Below, in pieces: positions 17,514 through 25,877 of a DNA stretch of 64,000 bases. This stretch comes from Sphingomonas yabuuchiae (GTDB taxonomy: Bacteria; Pseudomonadota; Alphaproteobacteria; Sphingomonadales; Sphingomonadaceae): the NCBI RefSeq assembly GCF_014199595.1, contig NZ_JACHNX010000002.1, positions 248,001 to 312,000 on the forward strand, in the 5' to 3' direction. Each line of letters opens with the position of its first letter. Position 1 is the first letter of the stretch. Made by a program: the position numbers and the translations under genes. The notes beneath the pieces were generated by a model that did not search any database, had not been told where the DNA came from, and saw only the letters and a program-made list of their open reading frames with translations.

Positions 17514-17761
17514 CCGTCGCAGAAGCGGAAACCCGCGCGGCCGAGGCACGCGAACGGCTGAACGCCACCGCATCGCGCATCCAGGCGAAGCTGGAGCCGC
17601 AGGCACTGGCTGCGCAGGCACGCGAGGCGAGCGTCACGGCCGCGAAGTGCGGCCTCGAGTCCGCCAAGAGCAACCCTGCCGCCGTCGCTGGCGGCGTGGC
17701 CGTGCTCGGCCTCTTCCTCAATCGTCGGCGGATCGCCCGCCTGTTCAAGCGTAAACGCTGA
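17510..17761 (+). CDS. DUF3618-like small membrane protein
   Basis: This 83-residue protein has an N-terminal charged helix (AEAETRAAEARERLNATASR) of the DUF3618 type, then a short hydrophobic segment (PAAVAGGVAVLGLFL, ~56-70) and a strongly basic C-terminus (NRRRIARLFKRKR). The single Cys (AKCGLES) is unusual for the family. Its start overlaps the holin-like gene by 4 bases. The family usually accompanies the holin-like protein, so the two probably act together at the inner membrane. Confidence 0.75.
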   Translation: MTVAEAETRAAEARERLNATASRIQAKLEPQALAAQAREASVTAAKCGLESAKSNPAAVAGGVAVLGLFLNRRRIARLFKRKR

Positions 17762-17813
17762 TTTGGTTCGCGGGGGGCGCGCCCTCGCGACACGGCCCAG
17801 AAGGATGTTCGCA

Positions 17814-18284
17814 ATGACCACCGAAACCCACGATCAGCAGACTGCCCTCCGCGAAAAGATCGACCATACGCGCGAAACCGCGTCGCAGGCCTATCACGAC
17901 GCGAAGGACAAGGCCGCAACCGCGCTCCACACGTCCAAGGACAAGGCAGGCGAGCTGGCGCACAAGACGGCCCGTTCGATCGAATCCAATCCGCTCGGCA
18001 TCCTCGTCGGCGGTTTGGTCGTCGGCGTGATCGCGGGTGCGCTGATTCCGCGTTCTGCGCGCGAAAAGGAATTGCTCACCCCGCTCGGCAAGAAGCTGGG
18101 CGAGACGATCCGCCAGGCGACCCAGGCCGCGCGCGAGACGGGTCTTCGCGAATTGGAGGAAGCCGGTCTGACCAAGGACGCCGCCAAGGACCGCGCCAAG
18201 TCGCTGTTCGACGATGTGGTCAAGGCTGCCAGCAATGCCGGGTCGGCCGCGGCCAAGGCGGCGACGAACAAGACCTCGGTCTAA
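17814..18284 (+). CDS. LEA/apolipoprotein-like membrane-associated protein
   Basis: The 156-residue protein is mostly amphipathic helix rich in Lys, Ala and Asp (REKIDHTRETASQAYHDAKD and similar 11-residue-like periodicity). A central hydrophobic Gly-rich segment (LGILVGGLVVGVIAGALI, residues ~60-78) is followed by a second long helix. The layout parallels the first gene of the cluster, so the two may be distant paralogues. ATG 17814 is preceded by AAGGA with 8-base spacing, which rejects the earlier in-frame start at 17763. It is 52 bases after the DUF3618-like gene and followed by a terminator. Function unknown. Confidence 0.75.
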   Translation: MTTETHDQQTALREKIDHTRETASQAYHDAKDKAATALHTSKDKAGELAHKTARSIESNPLGILVGGLVVGVIAGALIPRSAREKELLTPLGKKLGETIRQATQAARETGLRELEEAGLTKDAAKDRAKSLFDDVVKAASNAGSAAAKAATNKTSV

Positions 18285-18311
18285 GCTCGCCCCCCATGGC
18301 GAGCAGACGGT

Positions 18312-18351
18312 GCCCCGCGATCCGATGGCGATCGCGGGGCGCTTCTTTTTT
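18312..18351 (+). terminator. Rho-independent terminator
   Basis: The 10-bp stem GCCCCGCGAT (18312-18321) pairs with 18331-18340 around a 9-base loop and is followed by GCTTCTTTTTT. A smaller hairpin (GCTCGCC/GGCGAGC, 18285-18304) precedes it directly after the stop. Together they close the four-gene cluster. Confidence 0.88.
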
Positions 18352-18431
18352 GGGGTTATGCCGCAACGGCTTGCGGGTGCGAACGGGGCTTTCTACCAAG
18401 ATTGCTCCAACGCTCTCACCGGGATATCCGC

Positions 18432-20255
18432 TTGCGCTCTTCCTCCCTCGCCATCGTCCTTTCCGCCCTCTCGCTGAGCGCCCCCGCCATCGTCCAGGCG
18501 CAGGCCACCCCCATCGCGGCGCCTCAACCCGGTGAGGGCAAGGAGGACGCCCGGCTCAAGCAGCTTTTCCATGACAGCGACGAAGCGAGCCTGGCGCGCA
18601 ACCCGATCAGCGGCATCTTCCGAGGCGACATGCGCCGGGCCGACCGGATCGGCGATTTCTTTTCCGACGCCTATATCGCGGCCGAGCGCGCGGCGACCGA
18701 GAAGGACCTGAAGGCCCTGGGCCAGATCGATCGGGCCAGGCTGACTCCGACCAACCAGGTCGCCTATGACGTCTTCAAGCAGCAGGGCGAGACGACGCTG
18801 AGGGGCTTTGATCCCGCCATCGTCGCGCTGACGATCGTACGACCCATGGATCACTTCTACGGCATCCAGACCTTCTACCCCGAATTCGCCTCGGGCCAGG
18901 GCGCCGCGCCGTTCAACACGGTGGCCGATTACGAAAACAACCTGAAGCGCAACGTCGAATATGCCCGCCTGCTGGACGAAGCGATCACCCGCTTTCGGCA
19001 GGGCATGGCAAGCGGCATCGTCCAGCCCAAGCTGGTCGTGCGCAACATGATCGCCCAATTCGACAATCTGCTTGCCGTGCCGGTCGAGAAGTCGACCTTC
19101 TACGGTCCGGTCATGAATTTCCCCGCCACCGTCCCGGCAGCCGAGCAAGCACGACTGAAGGCCGCCTATGCCGCGCAGATCCGCGACGTCATCGTACCGG
19201 CGGAGCGGCGGATGCGGACCTTCCTGGCCGACACCTATCTGCCTGTGGCGCGCGATACGGTCGGCCTGTCGGGGATGCCGGGCGGCGACAAGCTCTATGC
19301 CTATCTGATCGAACAGAACACCACCCTGCCCCTCAAGGCCGAGGACGTGCATCAGCTCGGCCTGTCCGAGGTCGCGCGTATCCTGAAGGCGATGGAGGTC
19401 CAGAAGCAAGCCGTCGGCTTCAAGGGCAGTTTGGCGGAGTTCTTCACCTTCCTGCGCACCGACCCGCGTTTCGCGCCCAAGAGCGCGGCACAGCTTCGCG
19501 AAGGCTATGAGGCGATCGGCCGCCGCGTCGATGCGCGCATCCGCGAGCAGTTCTCGCTGATCCCCAAGACACCGCTCGAAATCCGTCCGGTCCCGGCCTT
19601 CAAGGAAAAGACAGATGCCGGTGGCTCCTATCAGGGCGGCACCCCGGACGGGATGCGGCCGGGCGTCTTCTACTACAACACCTATGACCTCCCCTCGCGC
19701 TATATGTGGGAGATGGAGACGCTCTATCTCCACGAAGCGGTGCCGGGCCATCATTTCCAGATCAGCCTGGCGCAGGAAAATGCGGCGCTTCCCGCCTTCA
19801 TGCGCTTCGGCGGCAACACCGCCTATGCCGAGGGCTGGGCCCTCTATGCCGAGACGCTGTGGCCCGAACTGGGCATGGAAACCGATCCCTATCAGCGGAT
19901 GGGCGGCCTGAACGACGAGATGCTGCGCGCGATGCGGCTGGTCGTCGATACCGGCATCCACGCCAAGGGTTGGACCCGCGATCATGCGATCGACTATATG
20001 CTCGCCAACTCGCCCATGGCGCGCACCGACGCGACCGCCGAGGTCGAGCGTTACATCGCCATTCCGGGCCAGGCCTTGGCCTATAAGATCGGTCAGCTGA
20101 CGATCAGCCGGTTGAAGGCGCAGGCCAAGGCCGAGCTGGGTGCGAAGTTCGACCCTCGCCGCTTCCATGCCGAGGTGCTCGATACCGGCGCGCTGCCGAT
20201 GCCGGTGCTGGAAAAGAAGATCGCGGATTGGATCGCGGCCGAAAAGCGCCGCTGA
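18432..20255 (+). CDS. DUF885 family secreted hydrolase (putative metallopeptidase)
   Basis: The ~607-residue protein has a signal peptide (RSSSLAIVLSALSLSAPAIV, then QAQA) and the DUF885 fold. The likely zinc motif HEAVPGHHFQISLA is in the C-terminal third, followed by GNTAYAEGWALYAETLW. DUF885 members are predicted metal-dependent peptidases or hydrolases, and the substrate is unknown. No ATG fits. TTG 18432 starts the signal peptide directly, while TTG 18402 would add ten residues, so the start is uncertain. The gene converges on regA across a shared hairpin. Confidence 0.85.
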   Translation: MRSSSLAIVLSALSLSAPAIVQAQATPIAAPQPGEGKEDARLKQLFHDSDEASLARNPISGIFRGDMRRADRIGDFFSDAYIAAERAATEKDLKALGQIDRARLTPTNQVAYDVFKQQGETTLRGFDPAIVALTIVRPMDHFYGIQTFYPEFASGQGAAPFNTVADYENNLKRNVEYARLLDEAITRFRQGMASGIVQPKLVVRNMIAQFDNLLAVPVEKSTFYGPVMNFPATVPAAEQARLKAAYAAQIRDVIVPAERRMRTFLADTYLPVARDTVGLSGMPGGDKLYAYLIEQNTTLPLKAEDVHQLGLSEVARILKAMEVQKQAVGFKGSLAEFFTFLRTDPRFAPKSAAQLREGYEAIGRRVDARIREQFSLIPKTPLEIRPVPAFKEKTDAGGSYQGGTPDGMRPGVFYYNTYDLPSRYMWEMETLYLHEAVPGHHFQISLAQENAALPAFMRFGGNTAYAEGWALYAETLWPELGMETDPYQRMGGLNDEMLRAMRLVVDTGIHAKGWTRDHAIDYMLANSPMARTDATAEVERYIAIPGQALAYKIGQLTISRLKAQAKAELGAKFDPRRFHAEVLDTGALPMPVLEKKIADWIAAEKRR

Positions 20256-20262
20256 TCGGGGA

Positions 20263-20290
20263 AAGCGCCACGTCAGGGGACGTGGCGCTT
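20263..20290. terminator. Bidirectional hairpin overlapping the regA 3' end
   Basis: AAGCGCCACGTC (20263-20274) and its perfect complement (20279-20290) form a 12-bp stem with the 4-base loop AGGG. It lies between the convergent DUF885 and regA genes and includes the last codons and stop of regA. T-richness after the stem is slight on both strands. Confidence 0.6.
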
Positions 20291-20806
20291 CTCCAGTTTC
20301 CGCGCGAGGGTGCGACGGTGCATCCCCAGCCGTCTTGCGGTTTCCGAAATATTGAAGTTCGTCTCGGCCAGCGTCTCGTTGATCCGCTCCCATTCCAGCG
20401 TCTTGATCGAGCTGGGACGGTCGGTGATCGCCGTCGTCGCGTCCCCGCTTGCCTTGTGGAACGCAGCCTCGATATCGTCGGTATTGGACGGCTTGGCGAG
20501 ATAGTGGCACGCGCCCAGCTTGATCGCCTCCACCGCCGTCGCGATGCTGGCAAAGCCGGTCAGCACGACGATCAGCATCTCGGGATCATGTGCGTGCAGC
20601 GTCTGCACACAGGCCAGGCCCGACGCCTGCCCCAGCTTCAGGTCGACCACCGCATAACGCGGCGTGGTCGTGCTCAACACCTCGCGCAGCGCATCCGGAC
20701 TGGCGGCCACCCACACGCGGTAGCCGCGACGCTCGAATGAACGCTGCAGGGTCCGTGCGAAGGTCTCGTCATCCTCGACGATCACCAATGAACGGTCTTC
20801 GTCCAT
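20273..20806 (-). CDS. regA: RegA/PrrA/ActR-type redox response regulator
   Basis: This 177-residue DNA-binding response regulator belongs to the RegB/RegA (PrrBA, ActSR) redox system, which controls respiratory and energy genes. The receiver has IVEDDETFARTL, phosphoacceptor Asp55 in YAVVDLKLGQ, VLTGFASIATAVEAIKLGA and the Lys of YLAKPSNTDDI. The C-terminal Fis-type helix-turn-helix (FNISETARRLGMHRRTLARK) is the near-invariant RegA DNA-binding segment. The frame is open to 21394, but ATG 20806 fits the family N-terminus and lies 2 bases after the regB stop. It is the last gene of the cyo-surf1-regBA unit. Confidence 0.93.
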   Translation of the reverse strand: MDEDRSLVIVEDDETFARTLQRSFERRGYRVWVAASPDALREVLSTTTPRYAVVDLKLGQASGLACVQTLHAHDPEMLIVVLTGFASIATAVEAIKLGACHYLAKPSNTDDIEAAFHKASGDATTAITDRPSSIKTLEWERINETLAETNFNISETARRLGMHRRTLARKLEKRHVP

Positions 20807-20808
20807 CT

Positions 20809-22119
20809 CTACTCCCGATCCGATACGCCGATCATACTCAAAGGTAGGGTGAGCGTGACGATCGCGCCACCCTCGACCCGGTTCGCCGCCTCGACCCGGC
20901 CGCCCAGCTTGCGGACGACACTGGACACGAGGAAAAGCCCGACGCCGTGCCCCTCGCCCTTGGTAGATTGTTGCGGTCGTCCGACCTGCGACAATGTTGC
21001 CGGGGTAAAGCCCGGCCCGCGATCGGTAACGCGGACCGCCACCGCCCCGCCCTCGCGCGCGACGGTCAGGCCGACCCAATGCGGCGAGGCTTCGGCCGCA
21101 TTGTCGAGGACGTTCCATACCGCCTGCTTGATCGCGGGGTCGGAGACGATCGCGGCATCGTCGTCGCTCCGCTGGTAGTCGAGCGCGACCTGGGCATGGC
21201 TCTGTCGCCATTCGTCGACGATGGTGTCGATGAAGCGTCCGACCTCCGACAGTTCGGCCGCCTCGCCGCGCGGTTCGCCTGCCGATTGCAGGATGCGGGT
21301 CACGATCGCCTTGCAGCGTTGCACCTCGGCCTGCATCTCGGCGATCTCGCCCATCAGTTCGGCATCGTCGCGCAGCTTGGGGACGCGCCGCCAATCGCTG
21401 AGGATCACCGACAGACTGGCCAAGGGGGTGCCCAGCTCATGCGCCGCGCCCGAGGCGAGCAGGCCCATGCGGACGATATGCTCCTCCTCCGACGCCTGCT
21501 GACGCAGGTCCGCTAACCGGGCGGCGCTGAGGCGCATATTGTGGCTGATCCGGGTAACGAACAGGATCAGCAACCCGGTGACCAGCGCAAAGCCCAGCCA
21601 GTTGCCCAGCGTATGCAGTCCGGCAATGTCGCCGAACAACCATGGCGGAAAGGCGAGCGGCCGGTGATGGAGCGACAGCAGTCCGAAGCAGAGCCCGGTA
21701 ATCCCCGCCAGCGCCCAGGCCGACCATGTCTCCAGCAGCACCGCGCCCAGAACCACCTGGATCAGATAGAGCGAAATGAACGGATTGGTCGCACCGCCCG
21801 CCAGAAACAGCTGCAGCGTCAGCGTTCCGACGTCGAACATCAGGGCGAACAGGAGTTCGGTGTTGGTGATCCGGTGGAAGCGCAGCCGGAAATGGCTGAG
21901 CAGATTGATCGCGGCCGCCATCACCAGCACGCCCATCATAGCCGGAATGGGGAGCTGGACGCCCATGACGCGGTTGACGAACAGGATCGTCACCAGCTGC
22001 CCCGCCACCGCCATCCAGCGCAGATGAATAAGCTGACGCATATTGGCCGTGCCCGCAGCCGCGTCGGGCTCGCGTGGGCGAACGGTAAAGGGCAGGAAGG
22101 GCGGATCGCCCGAGGTCAC
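20809..22119 (-). CDS. regB: RegB/PrrB/ActS-type redox sensor histidine kinase
   Basis: This 436-residue membrane kinase has six predicted N-terminal helices (~25-190). It then has a HisKA domain with His227 in LLASGAAHELGTPLASL and an ATPase domain (NVLDNAAEASP, DRGPGFTP, GEGHGVGLFLV). Two RegB hallmarks are present: the quinone-binding heptapeptide GGXXNPF (GGATNPF, residues 108-114) and a cytoplasmic Cys269 in EVQRCKAIV, the position of the redox-active cysteine near the H-box in Rhodobacter RegB. So it should sense ubiquinone redox state and disulfide state. Its start overlaps the surf1 stop by 4 bases, and regA follows after 2 bases. Confidence 0.93.
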   Translation of the reverse strand: MTSGDPPFLPFTVRPREPDAAAGTANMRQLIHLRWMAVAGQLVTILFVNRVMGVQLPIPAMMGVLVMAAAINLLSHFRLRFHRITNTELLFALMFDVGTLTLQLFLAGGATNPFISLYLIQVVLGAVLLETWSAWALAGITGLCFGLLSLHHRPLAFPPWLFGDIAGLHTLGNWLGFALVTGLLILFVTRISHNMRLSAARLADLRQQASEEEHIVRMGLLASGAAHELGTPLASLSVILSDWRRVPKLRDDAELMGEIAEMQAEVQRCKAIVTRILQSAGEPRGEAAELSEVGRFIDTIVDEWRQSHAQVALDYQRSDDDAAIVSDPAIKQAVWNVLDNAAEASPHWVGLTVAREGGAVAVRVTDRGPGFTPATLSQVGRPQQSTKGEGHGVGLFLVSSVVRKLGGRVEAANRVEGGAIVTLTLPLSMIGVSDRE

Positions 22120-22826
22120 TCGCGACCTCGCCGCCAGAGGATGACGATGCCGACCACCGTCAGGATCGCCAGCGCGAACCAGGTCAGGGCATAGGAAAGA
22201 TGGCTGTTCCGGAACGCCACGACCGTCAGCCCGCCGACGGGATACCCGCCGGGATTGGCCGTTTTGTCGGCGTCGATGAAATAGGGAGCAACCGGGCCAA
22301 GCCGCTTGGCCTCGGCAATCGCGGCGACATCGCGCGAGTACCAGCGATCGGCAGCGGGATCGTTCGACCGGAGGAAGGCACCACCCGGCTCCGTAACGCG
22401 CAACAGCCCGGTGACACGAACGGGGCCGTCAGGGCGGCTATGATCGGCCCGCTTCTCGGCGGGCACGAAGCCGCGATTGACGAGTACGGTGAAGCGGGGG
22501 CCGACCAATGGCGTCAGTACCCAGAAACCCGGCCCGCGCTCGGTCACGGCCTGGACATAGGTTTCGCGGTCGTTGCGAAAACGCCCCTCAGCCGTCACGC
22601 GGGTATAGGCGTCGGAGGCCTGAGCCGTGGGGGGAGCCGCGACGGGAGGGGCCTGGAGCCTCGCCTCCACCGTCGCGATAAGGTTCAGCTTCCAAACCCG
22701 GCGCTGCAACTGCCACAGCCCGAGCGAAAGGAAAACCGCGATCAGCGCCACGCCGATCGCGGTCAGGATCGCCAGCGTCAGTGGCCAACGGACACGCCGC
22801 TCGCCGCTCACGCCAGCATCGGCCAT
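22116..22826 (-). CDS. SURF1 family oxidase assembly protein
   Basis: This 236-residue inner-membrane protein has the SURF1 layout: an N-terminal helix (LTLAILTAIGVALIAVFLSL, ~15-35), a periplasmic domain with LGLWQLQRRVWK, VTAEGRF, TERGPGFWVLTPL, VLVNRGFVP and YFIDAD, and a C-terminal helix (YALTWFALAILTVVGIVILW) ending in Arg-rich residues. SURF1 assists heme A insertion into subunit I of heme-copper oxidases. In Paracoccus a dedicated Surf1q is encoded with the quinol oxidase, and this copy sits likewise: its ATG overlaps the cyoD stop (TAATG) and its stop overlaps regB. This hints that the oxidase may carry heme A. Confidence 0.92.
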   Translation of the reverse strand: MADAGVSGERRVRWPLTLAILTAIGVALIAVFLSLGLWQLQRRVWKLNLIATVEARLQAPPVAAPPTAQASDAYTRVTAEGRFRNDRETYVQAVTERGPGFWVLTPLVGPRFTVLVNRGFVPAEKRADHSRPDGPVRVTGLLRVTEPGGAFLRSNDPAADRWYSRDVAAIAEAKRLGPVAPYFIDADKTANPGGYPVGGLTVVAFRNSHLSYALTWFALAILTVVGIVILWRRGRE

Positions 22827-23233
22827 TACATGCCGCCGCCCAGCTGGGCGGCCATGTCCGGCATCATGTTGGTGTTCATGTGATACATGACCCAGATCGA
22901 TCCGCTGAGCGTGATGACGACAAGCACCGCCGTAAAGACCAGCGCCATCATCGTCCAGCCACCCTCCGACTTGGTGTTCATGTGGAGGAAGTAGATCATG
23001 TGGACGACGATCTGGACGAAGGCCAGACCCATGATGACCAGTGCGGTCGTCTGGGTATCGCCCAGCGCGCCGGTCATGACCGCCCAGAACGGGATAGCGG
23101 TCAGGATCACCGACAGCACGAACCCGATCATATAGCCCTTCATCGAGCCATGACCGTGCGTGTCGCCATGCGAGTGGAGATCATGGTCCAGATTGGCGTG
23201 ATCGCCGTGATCGTGGGGCTTGTGCGCGCTCAC
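22826..23233 (-). CDS. cyoD: Cytochrome bo3-type quinol oxidase subunit IV
   Basis: The 135-residue protein has a His/Asp-rich N-terminus ([20 protein letters not shown]) followed by three membrane helices, the normal CyoD arrangement. [18 protein letters not shown] and [10 protein letters not shown] are conserved CyoD stretches. The start is taken as GTG 23233, overlapping the cyoC stop (GTGA). The upstream in-frame region reads out of cyoC and does not resemble CyoD. The His-rich head is longer than in E. coli and may bind metal, though that is a guess. Subunit IV assists Cu(B) binding in subunit I in E. coli. Confidence 0.93.
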   Translation of the reverse strand: MSAHKPHDHGDHANLDHDLHSHGDTHGHGSMKGYMIGFVLSVILTAIPFWAVMTGALGDTQTTALVIMGLAFVQIVVHMIYFLHMNTKSEGGWTMMALVFTAVLVVITLSGSIWVMYHMNTNMMPDMAAQLGGGM

Positions 23234-23868
23234 CGGAGAACTCCGAGCAAATAGACAAAGGTGAAGACGCCGATCCAGACGACGTCCAGGAAGTGCCAGA
23301 ACATCGACAGGCACATCAGGCGGCGTTTGTTCGCCTCGATCAGGCCGAAGCGACCGACCTGCACCATCAGCGTGACCAGCCAGATCGAACCGAAGGTGAC
23401 GTGCAGACCGTGCGTCCCGACCAGCGTAAAGAAGGACGACAGGAAGGCCGAACGCTGCGGACCCGCCCCCTCATGGATGAGGTTGGCGAATTCGTAGAGT
23501 TCGATCGACAGAAAGGCGAGACCGAACAGGCCGGTGATGCCCAGCCAGATCAGCGTGTTCGACTTCTGGTTCTTCTCCATCGCGATCATGGCGAAGCCAT
23601 AGGTGATCGACGACAGCAGCAGCATCGAGGTGTTGAGCGCGACCAGCGGGAGCTCGAAAATCTCCCGCGGGGTCGGACCGCCCGCATAGCTGGTGCCCAG
23701 CACGCCGTAGGTGGCGAACAGGATGGCGAAGATGAGGCAGTCGCTCATCAGGTACATCCAGAAGCCGATGGCCGTCGAGCCACCGGATTCGTGATGATGA
23801 TCCTCGTCCTCGACCAGATAATAGGTCGGGTTCTTGGCCGGATCGGCGCTCAGAACGTCGGTCGACAT
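23230..23868 (-). CDS. cyoC: Cytochrome bo3-type quinol oxidase subunit III
   Basis: The 212-residue protein with five membrane helices belongs to the heme-copper oxidase subunit III family. Conserved stretches are [55 protein letters not shown] and [18 protein letters not shown]. Its N-terminus carries a His/Glu-rich segment ([12 protein letters not shown]). It starts 3 bases after cyoB and overlaps cyoD by 4 bases, so the three are translated in series. Confidence 0.96.
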   Translation of the reverse strand: MSTDVLSADPAKNPTYYLVEDEDHHHESGGSTAIGFWMYLMSDCLIFAILFATYGVLGTSYAGGPTPREIFELPLVALNTSMLLLSSITYGFAMIAMEKNQKSNTLIWLGITGLFGLAFLSIELYEFANLIHEGAGPQRSAFLSSFFTLVGTHGLHVTFGSIWLVTLMVQVGRFGLIEANKRRLMCLSMFWHFLDVVWIGVFTFVYLLGVLR

Positions 23869-23871
23869 GGA

Positions 23872-25866
23872 TCAGGCCCCCTGCCCGAGCAGACGACGCC
23901 GCTCGCTTTCCGTAGCCACGACTTCCTCGACGGGAATGTAATAGTCGCGGTCATAGTTGAACGTGTGCCAGATGGCGACGACGACGACACCGATCAGGCC
24001 CAGGGCAGCGAGCCACCACATGTACCAGATCATGCCGAACCCGGCGGCCGTCGACAGGGCGGCGATGATGACGCCGGTGCCCGTATTCTTCGGCATGTGG
24101 ATCGGACGATAGCCGTCCACCGGCGCCTCCGCCTTCTTGTCCTTCATGTCGTACCAGGCATCCAGCTCATGGATGACGGGCGTGAACGCGAAGTTATAGT
24201 CCGGCGGCGGCGACGAGGTCGCCCATTCCAGGGTGCGGCCGTCCCAGGGATCGCCCGTCACGTCGCGCAGCTCTTCCTTCTTCCAGATCGACACGCCGAT
24301 CTGGACCAGGAAGGCGCCGATGCCACCCGCGATCATCAGCGCACCCAGCAGGGCGACGATGAAGTAGATCTGGAGCGACGGGTCCTCGAAATGGTGCAGA
24401 CGACGCGTCACGCCCATCAGACCCATGATGTAGAGCGGCGTGAAGGCGACCCAGAAGCCGACGACCCACAGCCAGAACGACACCTTGCCCCAGAACTGGT
24501 TGAGCTTGAACCCGAAGGCCTTGGGCCACCAGTAGTTGATCGCGGCGAAGGCGCCGAACAGCACGCCGCCGATGATCACGTTGTGGAAGTGCGCGATCAG
24601 GAACAGCGAGTTGTGCAGCACGAAGTCGGCAGGCGGAACGGCCAGCAGAACGCCGGTCATGCCACCGATCGAGAAGGTCAGCATGAACGCGATGGTCCAC
24701 ATCATCGGCAGCTCGAACCGGATGCGCCCCTTGTACATGGTGAACAGCCAGTTGAAGATCTTCGCACCCGTCGGGATCGAGATCACCATGGTGGTGATGC
24801 CGAAGAACGAGTTGACGCTGGCACCCGAACCCATGGTGAAGAAGTGGTGCAGCCAGACCAGGTACGACAGGATCGTGATGACGATCGTGGCGTAGACCAT
24901 CGAGGTGTAGCCGAACAGACGCTTGCCCGAGAAGGTCGAGGTGACTTCCGAGAACACGCCGAACAGCGGCAGGATCAGGATGTACACCTCCGGGTGACCC
25001 CAGATCCAGATCAGGTTCACGTACATCATCGGGTTGCCGCCGAGGTTGTTCGTGAAGAAGTTGGTGCCGACATAACGGTCGAGCGACAGCAGGACGAGCG
25101 TGGCGGTCAGCACGGGGAAGCTGGCGACGATCAGGACGTTCGCACACAGCGAGGTCCAGCAGAACACCGGCAGCTTCATCATGGTCATGCCCGGCGCGCG
25201 CATCTTGATGATGGTCGCGATCAGGTTGATGCCCGACAGGGTCGTGCCGACACCCGCCACCTGCAACGCCCAGATATAATAGTCGACACCGACATCGGGA
25301 CTGAAATCAAGCTCCGACAAGGGCGGGAAAGCCAACCAGCCGGTGCGTGCGAACTCGCCGATGAATAGCGAGGCCATCACCAGCACCACGCCGCCCGCCG
25401 TCATCCAGAAGCTCAGATTGTTGAGATACGGGAAGGACACGTCGCGTGCGCCGATCTGGAGCGGCACGACATAGTTCATCAGGCCGGTGATGATCGGCAT
25501 CGCCACGAAGAAGATCATGATGACGCCGTGGGCGGTGAACACCTGATCATAGTGGTGCGAGTTCAGGAAGCCCTGGTTGTCGCCGAACGCGATCGCCTGC
25601 TGCCCGCGCATCATCAGCGCGTCGGCAAAGCCGCGCAGCAGCATCACGATGCCCAGGATCATGTACATGATCCCGATCCGCTTGTGATCGACCGTGGTGA
25701 ACCACTCCTTCCAGAGATAGCCCCACAGCTTGAACTTGGTGATGAGCGCCAGCACCGCGATCCCGCCGACCGCGACGCCCAGGAAGGTGCCGACGACGAT
25801 GGGCTCGTGGATCGGCAGCGACTCGATCGATAGCCGTCCGAAGATGGTCTTTATGATGTGTTCCAT
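23872..25866 (-). CDS. cyoB: Cytochrome bo3-type quinol oxidase subunit I
   Basis: This is the 664-residue catalytic subunit of a heme-copper quinol oxidase, which reduces O2 to water and pumps protons. Visible: [16 protein letters not shown], the quinone-site residues corresponding to E. coli R71, D75, H98 and Q101 (here R78, D82, H105, Q108 in LLRGFAD and HHYDQ), low-spin heme His in [11 protein letters not shown], the Cu(B)/active-site motif [24 protein letters not shown], and [13 protein letters not shown]. The presence of the quinol-site residues separates it from cytochrome c oxidases. It lies 11 bases downstream of cyoA. Confidence 0.97.
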   Translation of the reverse strand: MEHIIKTIFGRLSIESLPIHEPIVVGTFLGVAVGGIAVLALITKFKLWGYLWKEWFTTVDHKRIGIMYMILGIVMLLRGFADALMMRGQQAIAFGDNQGFLNSHHYDQVFTAHGVIMIFFVAMPIITGLMNYVVPLQIGARDVSFPYLNNLSFWMTAGGVVLVMASLFIGEFARTGWLAFPPLSELDFSPDVGVDYYIWALQVAGVGTTLSGINLIATIIKMRAPGMTMMKLPVFCWTSLCANVLIVASFPVLTATLVLLSLDRYVGTNFFTNNLGGNPMMYVNLIWIWGHPEVYILILPLFGVFSEVTSTFSGKRLFGYTSMVYATIVITILSYLVWLHHFFTMGSGASVNSFFGITTMVISIPTGAKIFNWLFTMYKGRIRFELPMMWTIAFMLTFSIGGMTGVLLAVPPADFVLHNSLFLIAHFHNVIIGGVLFGAFAAINYWWPKAFGFKLNQFWGKVSFWLWVVGFWVAFTPLYIMGLMGVTRRLHHFEDPSLQIYFIVALLGALMIAGGIGAFLVQIGVSIWKKEELRDVTGDPWDGRTLEWATSSPPPDYNFAFTPVIHELDAWYDMKDKKAEAPVDGYRPIHMPKNTGTGVIIAALSTAAGFGMIWYMWWLAALGLIGVVVVAIWHTFNYDRDYYIPVEEVVATESERRRLLGQGA

Positions 25867-25877
25867 GATGGCGTGCC

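Noticed and set aside
18393..20510. 705-residue open frame antisense to the DUF885 gene
   Set aside because: The plus strand gene has signal peptide and the HEAVPGHH motif, while the antisense product has none and runs into regA.
23293..25368. 691-residue open frame antisense to cyoB/cyoC
   Set aside because: It overlaps two certain genes, and the product is a Arg/Asp/Gln-rich shadow without any recognisable motif.
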